Source: Selaginella tamariscina
Lineage: Eukaryota > Streptophyta > Lycopodiopsida > Selaginellales > Selaginellaceae
Assembly: GCA_003024785.1 (NCBI GenBank)
Contig: PUQB01000811.1
Span: 29,780 to 93,779, forward strand
Direction of reading: 5' to 3'
Length of the DNA: 64,000 bases
In this document: one piece after another, positions 45,152 through 56,031 of the stretch
Layout of the letters: the number at the start of each line of letters is the position of its first letter
How positions within the stretch are numbered: position 1 is the stretch's first letter
Translations under genes and position numbers: made by a program
The notes under the pieces: generated by a model
Seen by the model: the letters and a program-made list of their open reading frames with translations, nothing else
Databases searched by the model: none
Told to the model about the DNA's origin: nothing

Positions 45152-46550
45152 TCTGCAAATGAACCACAAACATGAAAGATAAGTAGGTTGGGATTTATGC
45201 ATAGATTAACTTTTTTGGCCTAGATCATGGTTCATGAATAGTAAACCCTAATTTTTAATAAAATATATATATACTATTAATTTATATAATGATCAATTAA
45301 GAAGGTATTCATAAAATTAAAGAATATAATATTAAATTTATATATTTGATTTAATTTAAAATCATTAAAAGTCATTATATAAATTAGTTTAAATTTATTG
45401 ATTTAAACCATTATGGTTTATTTGGTAATTTAAATCATGGCCTAAGTCAAAATTATTAATATATGGATTATTGTTCGCCAACGAACCTCATAAAAGGAAG
45501 TTGATCAAGTTTTTTTAATTGGTATGGAGTTTGCCGACAAACTCCATACACCAACAAAAATAATACTTAATGACAAGATATGTTATATACAATTACCTTC
45601 ATGTGGAGCTTCGCACTACCAAGCCATCTCTTTTGCACCTTTGCAACATTTGGCAAAAGCAATATGAATGTTGAGACCACATGGTCTGAGTTCTCATTGT
45701 CCTCCGCAAGAAAGAATGTTCATTGAATAATGTAAAGATACTCACTTGATATTTGAAAGCCTTTTCTTGCATTTATTCTCATGTGAAATTGTAGGAATTT
45801 GTAACTACCATAATTTTTTGTGATCATTAATCTCATTTTACTTTGATCCACATGCCCAAAATGAAATTGAATAGAATGTGATACCAAGGGGTGTCTTTAG
45901 GTTTTGCTTTTAAAAGTTTTAACTCATATAGGGTTTCTAGCAGGCTCTTCCACAACAAATAGGCTCTTTCCCTTCATATGGGAGGTGGAAGTATTCTTCT
46001 TATCCGCAAAAGAAGATGAAGAGACCTACTAAAGAGGCTAACGCAGTGAAGCAAACACCACAAAAGAAAATGTTATTTTCTTAATATTGTGCAAGATGGT
46101 TCGGAAAACCCACAATATAAGTAAACATGGATGAATATCCTTGAATACTTTTACACATACCATATTTAGTTTCTTTTATTACATGCCTTGACAACCACTA
46201 CCAAAACTCTGATATGCTTGTCTGAATCATGTCTTAAGGTTCTCTATAGTATTCATTATCGTTGTACAACGATGATTACCATCTGCAATATGAAAAACTT
46301 TATGACCATAAATTTTTAATATTCATTAGCAACGAGTTTTTATTGAAATGTTGTGATTTCTTAACCCATATGTTATTCCTTGACTTGACATCTTACATAA
46401 TTGTCATTTTATTCTTGAGCAAACAAACCAAAAACATGTTGTTTTTACCCCAACCTATTTTAGAGCACAGCTAGGCATTCACAACTATGATCGACATGGT
46501 CAAGTTGTAATTCATGGTTTTTAGCTTGTAACATCGTCCTCCTAACCATG
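45152..46550. other. No gene recognised
   Basis: AT-rich with short frames only (longest 70 codons, 46262-46474). No domain or repeat identified. Confidence 0.4.
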
Positions 46551-47743
46551 TGTTAGAGTTTTAACCCGGAGGGCTAACACGTGGCAACACGTGGTCGCCA
46601 AGTGACCTTCCGGCATCAATTCTCTATGTGAGCAACACTAAGTCTTCCAAGATGACCTCAAAAGTTTAACTCATATGCCTAGTTAAACAAAAGACTTCGA
46701 GTCCTACCCTAAGTCCCTAGAATGACCATCCCCCGAACCCTAAAGAATATCTTGAGTAGACTTTAGGATCCTATCCCAGTAAACATAGACAGGCTCATGC
46801 CCTAACCCACAAAGGAGATGTGTCTCATACATGCCCTCGTGACATAGCTAAGGCATCGTCACTTACCCCTTGAGGAATCACCCTCATCCGAGAGAACAAC
46901 CCCTTTAGGGCGACAAGGGGTACCTTGAACCACGACTAATCTTAGGGGTTTGAGTGGCCAAGTTATACCCTAGACCTAGGGCTAGTACTTAGTGAGGACA
47001 CAAGTGTGCGCCATTGGTGAACACGAGTGTTTGTTAAGTAAATTCCCTAAGGCTAGGTTTGGATAACCTTAAGTATATGACCTTGCGAGTGCTTCACAAA
47101 AGGGCTTCTGTTAACAAGCTTAGGTTGTTCAACACTTGGATTCCAAAGAGAACACTCTCCTAGCCAAGTGTGCCAAAGCACACCTAGTTACGAGACCTAA
47201 CCTCCCTTGAGCTGATGCCCAAGGCTTAGCACCCTAGTGCAAGCACAAGCATGCATGTTTGTCAGAGTATCCAACCCCTTGGCGACAAACCCATGACACA
47301 ACCCCAAAGGACATGCCTTGGGCATTGTATCACATGACGTCTAGCCTAGTGTCACATCTCCATGTGACACTGCCTTCCACGATGTGGGCTATCATGCCAT
47401 AGCCCTTAGATTCAAGATTTGCACCAAGTGCCACAAACGTGGCTCCTAAATGCCAACTCTAGAACCCCTTAGTGAACCCTCAAGAACTAGATAACATGAA
47501 CCTGTCAAACAAGATCCCACGCCCACAGTTAGATAAGGACACGAATGTGCCTTGCTTGGCCATGAGTGCTATACCTAGCTTGACGTGGAGGAGGAGGTTG
47601 AAGACAAGCCTCAACCTCAACCTCTTGGAATGTGCATTCCGACAAGACCTCCTAGGCATGGATTCGCCAACATTAAGGGGTGCTACCCCGAAGGTGGGAC
47701 GTACCCCTATCATCTGGAAGTTAGGCGACACAATAGAGGGTTG
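46551..47743 (-). mobile_element. LTR-2 copy 4 (solo LTR), left part
   Basis: It starts TGTTAGAGTTTTAACCCGG at 46551, preceded by CCATG. It is split at 47743 by element C and resumes at 53988. The outer ends are flanked by the same 5 bp, CCATG (46546-46550 and 54489-54493), which shows LTR-type integration of a 1.7-kb unit and later LTR-LTR recombination. Confidence 0.9.
47472..47743 (+). other. Conserved small ORF inside LTR-2 (copy 4)
   Basis: It reads MNPQELDNMNLSNKIPRPQ, LDKDTNVPCLA, WRRRL, as in copy 2, then SLNLNLLECAFRQDLLGMDS. Element C is inserted just before its expected end; in other copies the frame ends GL-x-L-x-DTS. Confidence 0.35.
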
Positions 47744-48345
47744 TGTCAAGCCATGATCCAGGAACCAAGAAGAGAGCAGGATTCCGAGAACAGGAAGGCT
47801 TGACTCAGGAACAGGACCGAGAGCAGGACGGAACTAGGAACAGGAACAGGACAGATCCAGGAGCAAGACAGGATCAGGATAGGATCCGGGAGCAAGACAA
47901 AGCGGGACAGGATCCAGGAGCAGGACAGGAAACAGGAGCGAGACAGGAGCAGACAGGAAACAAGACAAGAACAAGACAAGACGAGATTGATCGTAGTAAG
48001 ACTGGTGTTGATAGTAACTGATTGTACAACAATTAGGTCGGAGCTTTTATGCTCACAACTCCAAGAGCTAATCTAGGCATGAGTGCTAAAAGTGGTTGCA
48101 TGCATGCAAAAGTGACTGCATGCATGCAGAGGCTAAGATGAGTCCACATGTCCCTTATCCTCTAGGCATATCCTGTGGCATATCCTGTAGGAATATCCTG
48201 CAACCGAATCCTGTGTCCGGAATCCTGGTAGGAATATCCTGTAGGAAAGTCCTGCAACCCATATCCTGTATCCGGAATCCTGTAGGAAAGTCCTGCAACC
48301 CATATCCTGTATCCGGAATCCTGTATTCTGTATCGGGTCGTGACA
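47744..48345 (-). repeat. 3' LTR of element C
   Basis: 602 bp, with TGTCA/TGACA ends. On the minus strand it starts TGTCACGACCCGATACAG at 48345. The priming complement is at 48008-48020; TGCATGCATGCA boxes are at 48097-48108 and 48117-48128. Confidence 0.95.
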
Positions 48346-48359
48346 GCACCTCCTCCCTA
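48346..48359 (-). promoter_or_regulatory. Polypurine tract of element C
   Basis: AGGGAGGAGGTGC on the minus strand, directly before the 3' LTR and overlapping the pol stop. It would prime plus-strand synthesis. Confidence 0.75.
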
Positions 48360-51300
48360 AAGACGAGTTCCACGAGTCTTGGGACCTGGTTTAGCAGGAT
48401 AATGCCGATGGAAGGCAGCAACCTTGGAAGAAGCATGGAGTAAGTTGGATGCAGGTTCCCAAGTGCGATCAGTAGGCATACCCTTTCCAATCCACCAAGT
48501 ATTGGAGTTGGTGCGATGAAGACGAATCAAGGATGGCTGCAACTTCGTACTCAGGTTCAGTGTCAATGACCACAGGAGGGGGAGAGAAAACACGACCGGG
48601 AAGAGAAGAAGGATGATACGGCTCCAACAAGGAGGTGTGAAACACAGGATGAAGTTTCACCGTGGATGGTAACTCGAGTCGGAAAGCTACAGGATTTACC
48701 TCCGCCACGATCCTGTAAGGGCCCAATCGTTGAAAATCCAACTTAGAAGAAGGCCTGTTGGTGCGAATGTGTCGACGAAGAAGCCACACGAGATCACCAA
48801 TCTTGTATGCAGGTGCCGGCTGACGGTGAGCATCAGCATGATGCTTGTATCGTTCCTGTGCCTGCTGAAGATGAACCTGGAGATCATCCTGTACCTGCCG
48901 AAGATGCTGAAGACGATCCTGTACTGCAGGAGCGGAAGAAGGAGAAGCGGGAGGAGCAAAGTCAAAACGTGGATGGTGGCCTGTAAGAGCAAAGAAAGGT
49001 GTCTGTCCTGTAGATGCGTGAACGGAGTTGTTGTAGGCAAACTCCGCCATTGGAAGAAGGTCCAACCAGTTGTCCTGCTGGTAACTGATGAAGCAACGAA
49101 GATACTGTTCAAGGTCTGAATTGTGCGTTCGGACTGCCCATCGGTTTGTGGGTGATATCCTGAAGAAAGATCCGCTTTAACCTGTAGACTCCGAAGAAGC
49201 TCTCGCCAAAACTTGGACATGAATTGTGGACCTCGATCGGAAACAATGCTCTCAGGAAGACCATGATGTCGGAACACCTCGCGGATCACCAACTCGGCAG
49301 TTGTCTGACCTGTAGCTGTCTTGTTGCAGGGTAGGAAATGAGCCTGCTTGGTGAAACGGTCAACCACCACAAGAACTGCATCAAATCCACGAGAAGGAGG
49401 AAGATCTGTGAGGAAATCCATAGAAATGGATCTCCAAGGAGCAGAAGGAACAGGAAGAGGACGAAGAAGACCAGAGGGTGCATGATGAGGCATCTTCGAC
49501 CTGCTACAAGTGTCACAACTCCGTACAAACCTCTCCACAAAACCTCGCAACCCAGGCCACCAATAGTTGCGAGTCACCAACTCCACTGTCTTGGCCACAC
49601 CAAAATGTCCTGTAGCCGGGGTATCATGACAATCCTGTACCACACGAGTCCTGGAAATACCAACAGGAACGTACAGGAGACCTTCCCGGTACAGGAGTCC
49701 ATCCTGTATGGTGAACAGGTTGTAGTCTGGACGGGAACTGGAGGAAGAGGAACTTGCAACGTCAGGATGAATGTGTGAGAACACATTCTTTGCCAAGTCG
49801 TCTGTAGCCAACTGCGAACGGACGTCCTGTAGGAGTGTTGAATTTGCTGGAGCCTGATGAACCTGCAGTGCCGCAAGCCGGAATCGATCAGGACCCAACA
49901 ACACTTGCCTTTGACAGTCAAATGCAGGATCGCCCGGGCTTGGTGCAAGGTAAGAGCGCCTAGACAATGCGTCCGCCTTGCCATTCCGAAAACCGGGCCT
50001 GTAGACGATGACGAAGTCAAAACGTGATAGGAACTCTGCCCACCTAGCCTGTCGCCGACTGAGAACTCGAGCCGTTTGAAAGTACTCCAGGTTCTTGTGA
50101 TCCGTAAGAACTTGTACAGGATGTGCAGCACCTTCCAGGAAATGCCGCCACTCCTCAAACGAATCCACAATGGCCTTGAGTTCCTTGTCATGAATCTCGT
50201 AATTGATCTCCGCCGACAGGAACTTACGAGAGTGAAAAGCTACAGGATGAAGCAACTTGTCCTCTCCAACTTGCGATAGGACGGATCCTACTGCAAAATC
50301 CGAGGCATCTGCTTCAATGAAGAAAGGATGAGAAGGGTCAGGATGTGCTAAAATCGGAGCTGTCGTGAAACGTCCTTGAGTGTTGTGAACGCGTGTTCCG
50401 CCTTGTCGGACCAAGAGAAAAGTCCTGTGCGCTTGGTGAGTTCTGTGAGTGGAAGTACACGCTTGGAGAAGTCCTGTATGAACCGCCTGTAGAAGTTTGC
50501 AAAGCCAAGGAAACATTGTACATCTCGTACCGACTTGGGCCTCTCCCACTCCACGATGGTCTTCACCTTGTGCATGTCCATGGAAACGCCAGCAGGAGAG
50601 ACGATGTAGCCCAAGAACTCCACCGAATCCCTATCGAAAAAACACTTCTCCAACTTCGCGTACAGGCCATGCTCGCGAAGCCGCTCTAGAAAACTAGTCG
50701 TACATGCTTGTCATGTGCCGCCTGGTCCTTGGAGAAAATCAAGATGTCGTCGAGGTAGATCACCACAAACTGGTCCAAGAAGTCACGAAAGATGTCGTTC
50801 ACCATGTGTTGGAACACGGCTGGGGCATTGGTAAGGCCGAAAGGCATTACCGTGTACTCAAAATGTCCATACCTTGTACGAAAGGCAGTCTTCCACTCAT
50901 CGCCGGGACGAATCCGTACAAGGTTGTAGGCCCCTCGTAAGTCGATCTTCGTGAACACCTTTGCTCCTCGCAGCCGATCGAGAAGTTCCGGGATCAATGG
51001 CAACGGGTACCGATTCCGAATGGTGACTTGATTCAAACCCCTGTAGTCCACAACCAAACGTAAACTCCCATCCTTCTTCTTGACAAAGAAGATAGGCGCT
51101 CCTGCAGGGGACTTTGAGTGACGAATGAAGCCGGATGCCAAGTTGTCCTCGATGTACTGACGAAGAACCTCCAACTCTGTGGGTGACAATGCATAAATCG
51201 GTCCGAATGGTGGAGTCTTTCCTTCCGCAAGATCAATAGGACAGTCGTAGGACCTGTGAACAGGAAGAACTGCAGCCTTGTTTGTCAAAAACGTCCTTAA

Positions 51301-52340
51301 AGCGTGATACTTGGATGGTAGGGAAGAAGGAGGAGAAGGAGGAGTAGGAGAAGGAGAAAAAAAAGAGTCGGATACAGGAAAGGTAGAAGAGGACGTAGGA
51401 GTTACTTGAAAGGCAAAAAGGTGGAAAGGAGCAGGATCAGTGGCGAGTTCATGCATGGTAGTGGTAAGAACTCGGAGAGGAGAAGGAGGGAGCTGTGACT
51501 GAAAAAGAGGAAGGATCTTGGGGGTGGAACAGAAGCAGGGTAACAGAAAGAGCAGGATTGGAAAAAACCTGTGTGGTGTTGATGAGTGTACAGGATTGGA
51601 AGAATCCTGTACAGGAGTCCGTGGTTGCGCAAGAGTGGAAAAGCCTGCGAATGTGCTGACGAATCAACAGGAGGTGGATCCTGTTGAGGAGGAACCTTCG
51701 ACACTGATACAGGATTGGAAGAACCCTGTACAGGACACCGCAAACTTACAGGAGTGGAGAGAGCCTGCGGATGTGCTGAGGAACTGACATGAGGTGAATC
51801 CTGTCGAGGAGGAGTCTTCAACACTGGTACAGGAACAGGCACGGTCAATCCTGTAGCTTGTACTGCCTCAGATACTAAGGATGTATCCTGCACAGGAAGG
51901 TACAGGATTGATCCTAGCTGTCGGAGAGGAAAACGTGAGCGTCCTAGACCTCCAGTCGATCTGCGGATTTGCAACAACGAACCATGGCATGCCCAAAATG
52001 ATGGGAGTCGACCGAGTCTTGATCAAGTTGAAGGAAATTGAACAGTTGAATGTGCCATACTGCAGGAGAGAGGTTCGGTAGCATGGGTAACTGCGCCAGA
52101 AGCAATCAGACCCATCGGCCACCTCTACAGGAACTGCACGCTTCAACTTCACCACCGAAATGCCATGTTGAGTTGCAAACGTGTCATCCATGAAGCATGC
52201 ATTTGCACCAGTGTCTAACAAGGCAAACTCCATGAGCTCTCGATTATTAAGATGAATGTGTACAGGAAACTTAAGTGATGGGATGGTATGAGCAGCACCA
52301 ATGGAGCCTGCACCTACGTCCAACTTCGCGGCTCCTAGAC
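48357..52340 (-). pseudogene. pol of element C (PR-RT-RH-IN-chromodomain)
   Basis: Order on the minus strand: protease with ALLDTGANACFMD (52323-51868); proline-rich linker; RT with [20 protein letters not shown] and the catalytic [13 protein letters not shown] (51456-50686); RNase H with [17 protein letters not shown]; integrase zinc region [17 protein letters not shown]; integrase core ISMDFLTDLPP, SDRGPQFMSKFW, GYHPQTDGQSERTIQ; and at the C-terminus a chromodomain, YEVAAILDSSSSHQLQYLVDW followed after a frameshift by PTDRTWEPASNL. The RNase H-integrase frame 50549-48696 is open. Shifts occur near 51860, 50680, 49065 and 48480. Pol lies in the -1 frame relative to gag. Confidence 0.9.
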
Positions 52341-53310
52341 GAAGTGGACATTGGAGTTTTCCGACTGAACTTCAGCTTCAACTTCACGCGTCTTGAAGTT
52401 CCTGGCTTTAATAGGACAATCTGCCACCTTGTGTCCTGCTCCACCACAATACAAGCACAGGTTCTCACTGCGACGACGTTGCTTCTCAGCAGCGGAAAGA
52501 GAGCCACGCTTGGATTTCTCAACCTCCATAGGAACTACTCCAGAAGGTGGTGCAGGAACATGTACCACAGCTGCAGGATTGGTTTGCAGGAACTGCTGAC
52601 GGGATCTTTCCTGACGACGCTCGAACAAACGGTTGTCGCAACGAACAGCTTGTTGCATGATCTCCGCTAATGTTTGGGCATCCGGTAACGTAAGGAGAAG
52701 GTCCTTCACGTCATCCCTCAACCCAAAACGGAAGTGTTCGATCAATGCAGTCTCGTCCCATGGAATGTTCGTGCAAAGTTGCTGAAATTCGGATGCATAG
52801 ACGGAAGCTGGTCGGGATCCTTGAGTGAGCTTCCGTAACTTCGTGCATGCAGAACGGTACTTATCAGGATCTCCAAAACAGGCTTCAAAGGCAGCCACGA
52901 AACCTTCAAAGTCTTCCATCAATGGGTCGTCACGCTCCAGCAAGGGGCAACCCAAGCCCGTGGAGATCCACTTAGTAAGGATGCCAAAAGACCCACCTTT
53001 TGAGCATCAGTCGAGTAGCGCCGTGGTTGCATACGGATCAAGAGCCGGATCTGATTCAGGAAACCTTGGAAATCGGCACGATTGCCACTGAACTTCTCTG
53101 GCATGCTAACCTTCGGCTCCGAAGAAAAGTTGATGAAGAGGGAACCACCGATGCCTGGGAGAGAGCCTGCGCAGCAGCCTTGGAGGATGCATCAGCAGCT
53201 GCATGTGCCGCAGTGGTGGAACCTTGCAGGTCGGTGACCACTTGGCGCAAAGTGGCCAGCTCATGAAGTAACATTTGGTGCTCGCGTTGAAAGCGCTCAA
53301 AATCAGCCAT
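52335..53310 (-). pseudogene. gag of element C
   Basis: It begins MADFERFQREHQMLLHELA at 53310, with coiled-coil-like and Ala-rich N-terminal parts. The gag core follows (PEKFSGNRADFQGFLNQIRL, FGDPDKYRSACTKLRKLTQG), then the zinc knuckle CLYCGGAGHKVADC and the stop after NVHFV at 52337-52335. Two one-base shifts (near 53125 and 52950) break the frame; the last 206 codons are open. GGAAAAC (52362-52356) lies about 20 nt before the stop. Confidence 0.85.
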
Positions 53311-53387
53311 GATCTAGGAAAGAAAAAGGAGGAAAATGAAGGAAAAGAATCAAGAAAAAGGTAGCTGGAAAACGGAGAACTATGAAG

Positions 53388-53400
53388 CAGTTACTATCAA
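53388..53400 (-). promoter_or_regulatory. Primer-binding site of C, self-priming type
   Basis: TTGATAGTAACTG on the minus strand, two bases from the LTR end. It is perfectly complementary to the LTR stretch 53661-53673, whose sense start lies 30 nt downstream of the ATAAAAG box. The site lacks the TGG of tRNA primer sites. Confidence 0.75.
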
Positions 53401-53402
53401 AC

Positions 53403-53982
53403 TGTCAAGCCACGATCCAGGAACCAGGAAGAGACAGGATTCCAAAAAGGAAGGCTTGACTCAGGAACAGGACCGAGAGCAGGACAGGAACTAGGAACAG
53501 GAACAGGACGGATCAGGAGCAAGACAGGATCAGGATAGGATCCGGGAGCAAGACAGAGCAGGACAGGATCCAGGAGCAGGACAGGAACAGAGCAAGACAG
53601 GCAGGACAGGAAACAAGACAAGAACAAGACAAGACGAGATTGATCGTAGTAAGACTGGTGTTGATAGTAACTGATTGTACAACAATTAGGTCGGAGCTTT
53701 TATGCTCACAACTCCAAGAGCTAATCTAGGCATGATGCTAAAAGTGGTTGCATGCATGCAAAAGTGACTGCATGCATGCAGAGGCTAAGATGAGTCCACA
53801 TGTCCCTTATCCTCTAGGCATATCCTGTAGGAATATCCTGCAACCGTATCCTGTGTCCGAATCCTGTAGGAATATCCTGTAGGAAATCCTGCAACCCATA
53901 TCCTGTATCCGGAATCCTGTAGGAAAGTCCTGCAACCCATATCCTGTATCCGGAATCCTGTATTCTGTATCGGGTCGTGACA
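53403..53982 (-). repeat. 5' LTR of element C
   Basis: 580 bp, with TGTCA/TGACA ends. TATA box (ttttat on the plus strand) at 53698-53703; priming complement at 53661-53673; TGCATGCATGCA boxes at 53749-53760 and 53769-53780. U3 has TACAGGATA units, and R-U5 has TCCTGT units. Confidence 0.95.
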
Positions 53983-53987
53983 GGTTG

Positions 53988-54488
53988 TGGCTTAACGACA
54001 CAAGCTAGAGCTTGCACCAGGAGAAGAGTAACAAGCTCAGTCATGAACCCAAACCCTCACTCCTACATATTCTACCTTATTTATGTGACAGCGCCCCTCG
54101 CCCCCCCCTCTCCTGTTTACATAAGTGGGCTGGCACGGAATCTCATTCCCAAAGGGAATATACTTGGTGAGTTATTCATCAATCCCTAAACCCTAACCTG
54201 TCGAACTTAGGGGTATTTCTAAACATATCCGACATGTCGAACTCACCAGAATTAACCATTAATCCAACTGGGACACGGAAAACTAAGGTAAGAGTTTTTT
54301 AAATGGAAGTGCTAGCTTCGCCTAGAGTTTCCTATAAATACCTAATGACACCCAGCCAGACCATCACTAGATACCCAAGTTTACTAAGAGGGCCTATTTC
54401 CTCTACATCTAAAGTTTATCAACATAGTTCAATAAGTAACAACAATCAACATCCAAAGTAAAGAGGAGTCATAGTAAAAACTATGACA
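53988..54488 (-). mobile_element. LTR-2 copy 4 (solo LTR), right part
   Basis: It continues copy 4 after element C and its GGTTG duplication, and ends in the hairpin GTCATAGTAAAAACTATGAC followed by A at 54488, then CCATG. Confidence 0.9.
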
Positions 54489-54540
54489 CCATGTCCCTGA
54501 TTTGTCCTTGGTCTTGCTCACTCACAACCCTTGCAAAGTG

Positions 54541-54700
54541 CCTTCACCAATTGGATTTGTTTGTTGGCTATCATGTTGTTGGTTGGTGTTGCCAACAAGT
54601 TTCTCTAGATTGAGGAGGAGCCTTCACTAGTTGGATGTATTTGCTAGCTGCCATGTTGTTGGTTGGTGTTGCTAGTAGGTTCCTCTAGATTGGGAAGAAT
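54541..54700 (+). repeat. Tandem duplication, 80 bp x2
   Basis: Two units sharing CATGTTGTTGGTTGGTGTTG and CTCTAGATTG, each starting CCTTCAC. No coding function seen. The surrounding 54.5-55.2 kb has no gene. Confidence 0.8.
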
Positions 54701-55204
54701 GGCTAGGTTGCACATGTTCAAAATGAGGAGGGGAAGGCATGGTTATCAAGGCAAGGAGGGTGTAATTGAATGGTGATAGTGGAAGCAAGTTGGAGAAGGA
54801 TCACATGATCTTCCTTGTTTGTTTGTTGACCTTCCTCTTCTGACAGATCCACCACTTCACTTTTGCAAATAGGTCGATCACATGCATCTATCTATGTGAA
54901 TGTGGGGTGTGAGGTTTTCTTTTTCTTACCTATAAAACTGAATTGAACAAGCATGTTACTCATATCTCTACTCTAAATGTACAACTACGTGAATTACTAG
55001 AAGCTACTTTTTTTTTTTCTTTAGATTGTGCTTTTCCTCTTAGTAATCTATGAAAGCAATGTTCGAATTTTCTTAGTAAAAATAATTTAATTCAAATGCA
55101 TTACACACATGCAAGCACAAGACACAACAAATGATTAACATTAAGAAAGACCAAACAAGTTTGTTCATAACATTAATCAGGAGTTATTCACTATCAAACC
55201 CCAA

Positions 55205-55510
55205 AGAAAACTACATTCTATTGTCAGAAATATGGAAGTCAATGAAGATAGCCAATGAACCCTAAGGAAAACTAAAATATAATTACTGCAATTGTGAAAG
55301 ACCCTCCAGTTCACTAGTGAATTTTAATGAAAACTACATTTTATCCTCGGCAATATGGAAATCTTGAAAATAGTGTTGGGGTTTGTTGACAAACCCAAAC
55401 AAAACTTAATATCTGATTACTGCAAATTTGAACAAAATGCAAAATACCATCGGGTGGCTAGATACCCCAAATTTAAACTACATTCTATCATCAAAAATAT
55501 GAAAGCAATT
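55205..55510 (+). repeat. Degenerate tandem repeat, about 120-145 bp x3
   Basis: Three spaced copies of AACTACATTCTATTGTCAG / ATATGGAAGTC (near 55210, 55332 and 55478), with the linking segment ATTACTGCAA.TTTGAA repeated near 55280 and 55418. A 156-codon frame (55355-55825) overlaps it but looks non-coding. Confidence 0.55.
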
Positions 55511-56031
55511 GTTATTGATAGAACTCTAGGCATGTTGATTATGCATATACATATTAAGGATTTAGGGTTCTTTTCCATGGCACATGTGGCTAATATAGCT
55601 AATGTGTGCATGCATGTTAGCAGCATTTGTGCACATTTAGGGTTGCATTTTATAGAATCTATATATGTTAATTATATTAATATATTCTATACAAACACAA
55701 CATGGTTTAGGGTTCTCTTACGTGTGTCTATTATACAACCCATAACTAGTGTGTTCTTAGTGATGTACATTTACCATTGCCTATATATAGACTTTCATTA
55801 TGGACTTCTACATAATATTCAATAGATTCTCTCTTTATATATACATGTGTGTTATGTATGTGCATATATGATATACATATATTTTGAAGTTTTGAAGAGT
55901 GGGAACAACATTCAGTACTCGATAAATGTAGCATTCCTTACATCTATTTATGCAAACAACTTAGGAAAATGCATGTTTTCAAGTGGATCTAAGTTGCTAA
56001 CCTCTAAAGACTTGATTGACTTTGTAGCAAG

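Larger units (their letters stand above)
47744..53982 (-). mobile_element. LTR-1 element C: full-length chromovirus-type Ty3/gypsy
   Basis: It has two LTRs, a primer-binding site, gag, pol, and a polypurine tract, and is flanked by GGTTG on both sides (47739-47743 and 53983-53987). Length 6239 bp. It is the best-preserved copy: one frame covers RNase H and integrase for 617 codons. Several one-base indels still break gag and pol. The two LTRs differ by a few percent, mainly indels in ACAGGA-rich tracts. It is inserted in LTR-2 copy 4. Confidence 0.95.

Noticed and set aside
55355-55825. 156-codon open frame as a gene
   Set aside because: It overlaps degenerate tandem repeats, has low-complexity AT-driven composition, and no domain is recognisable.
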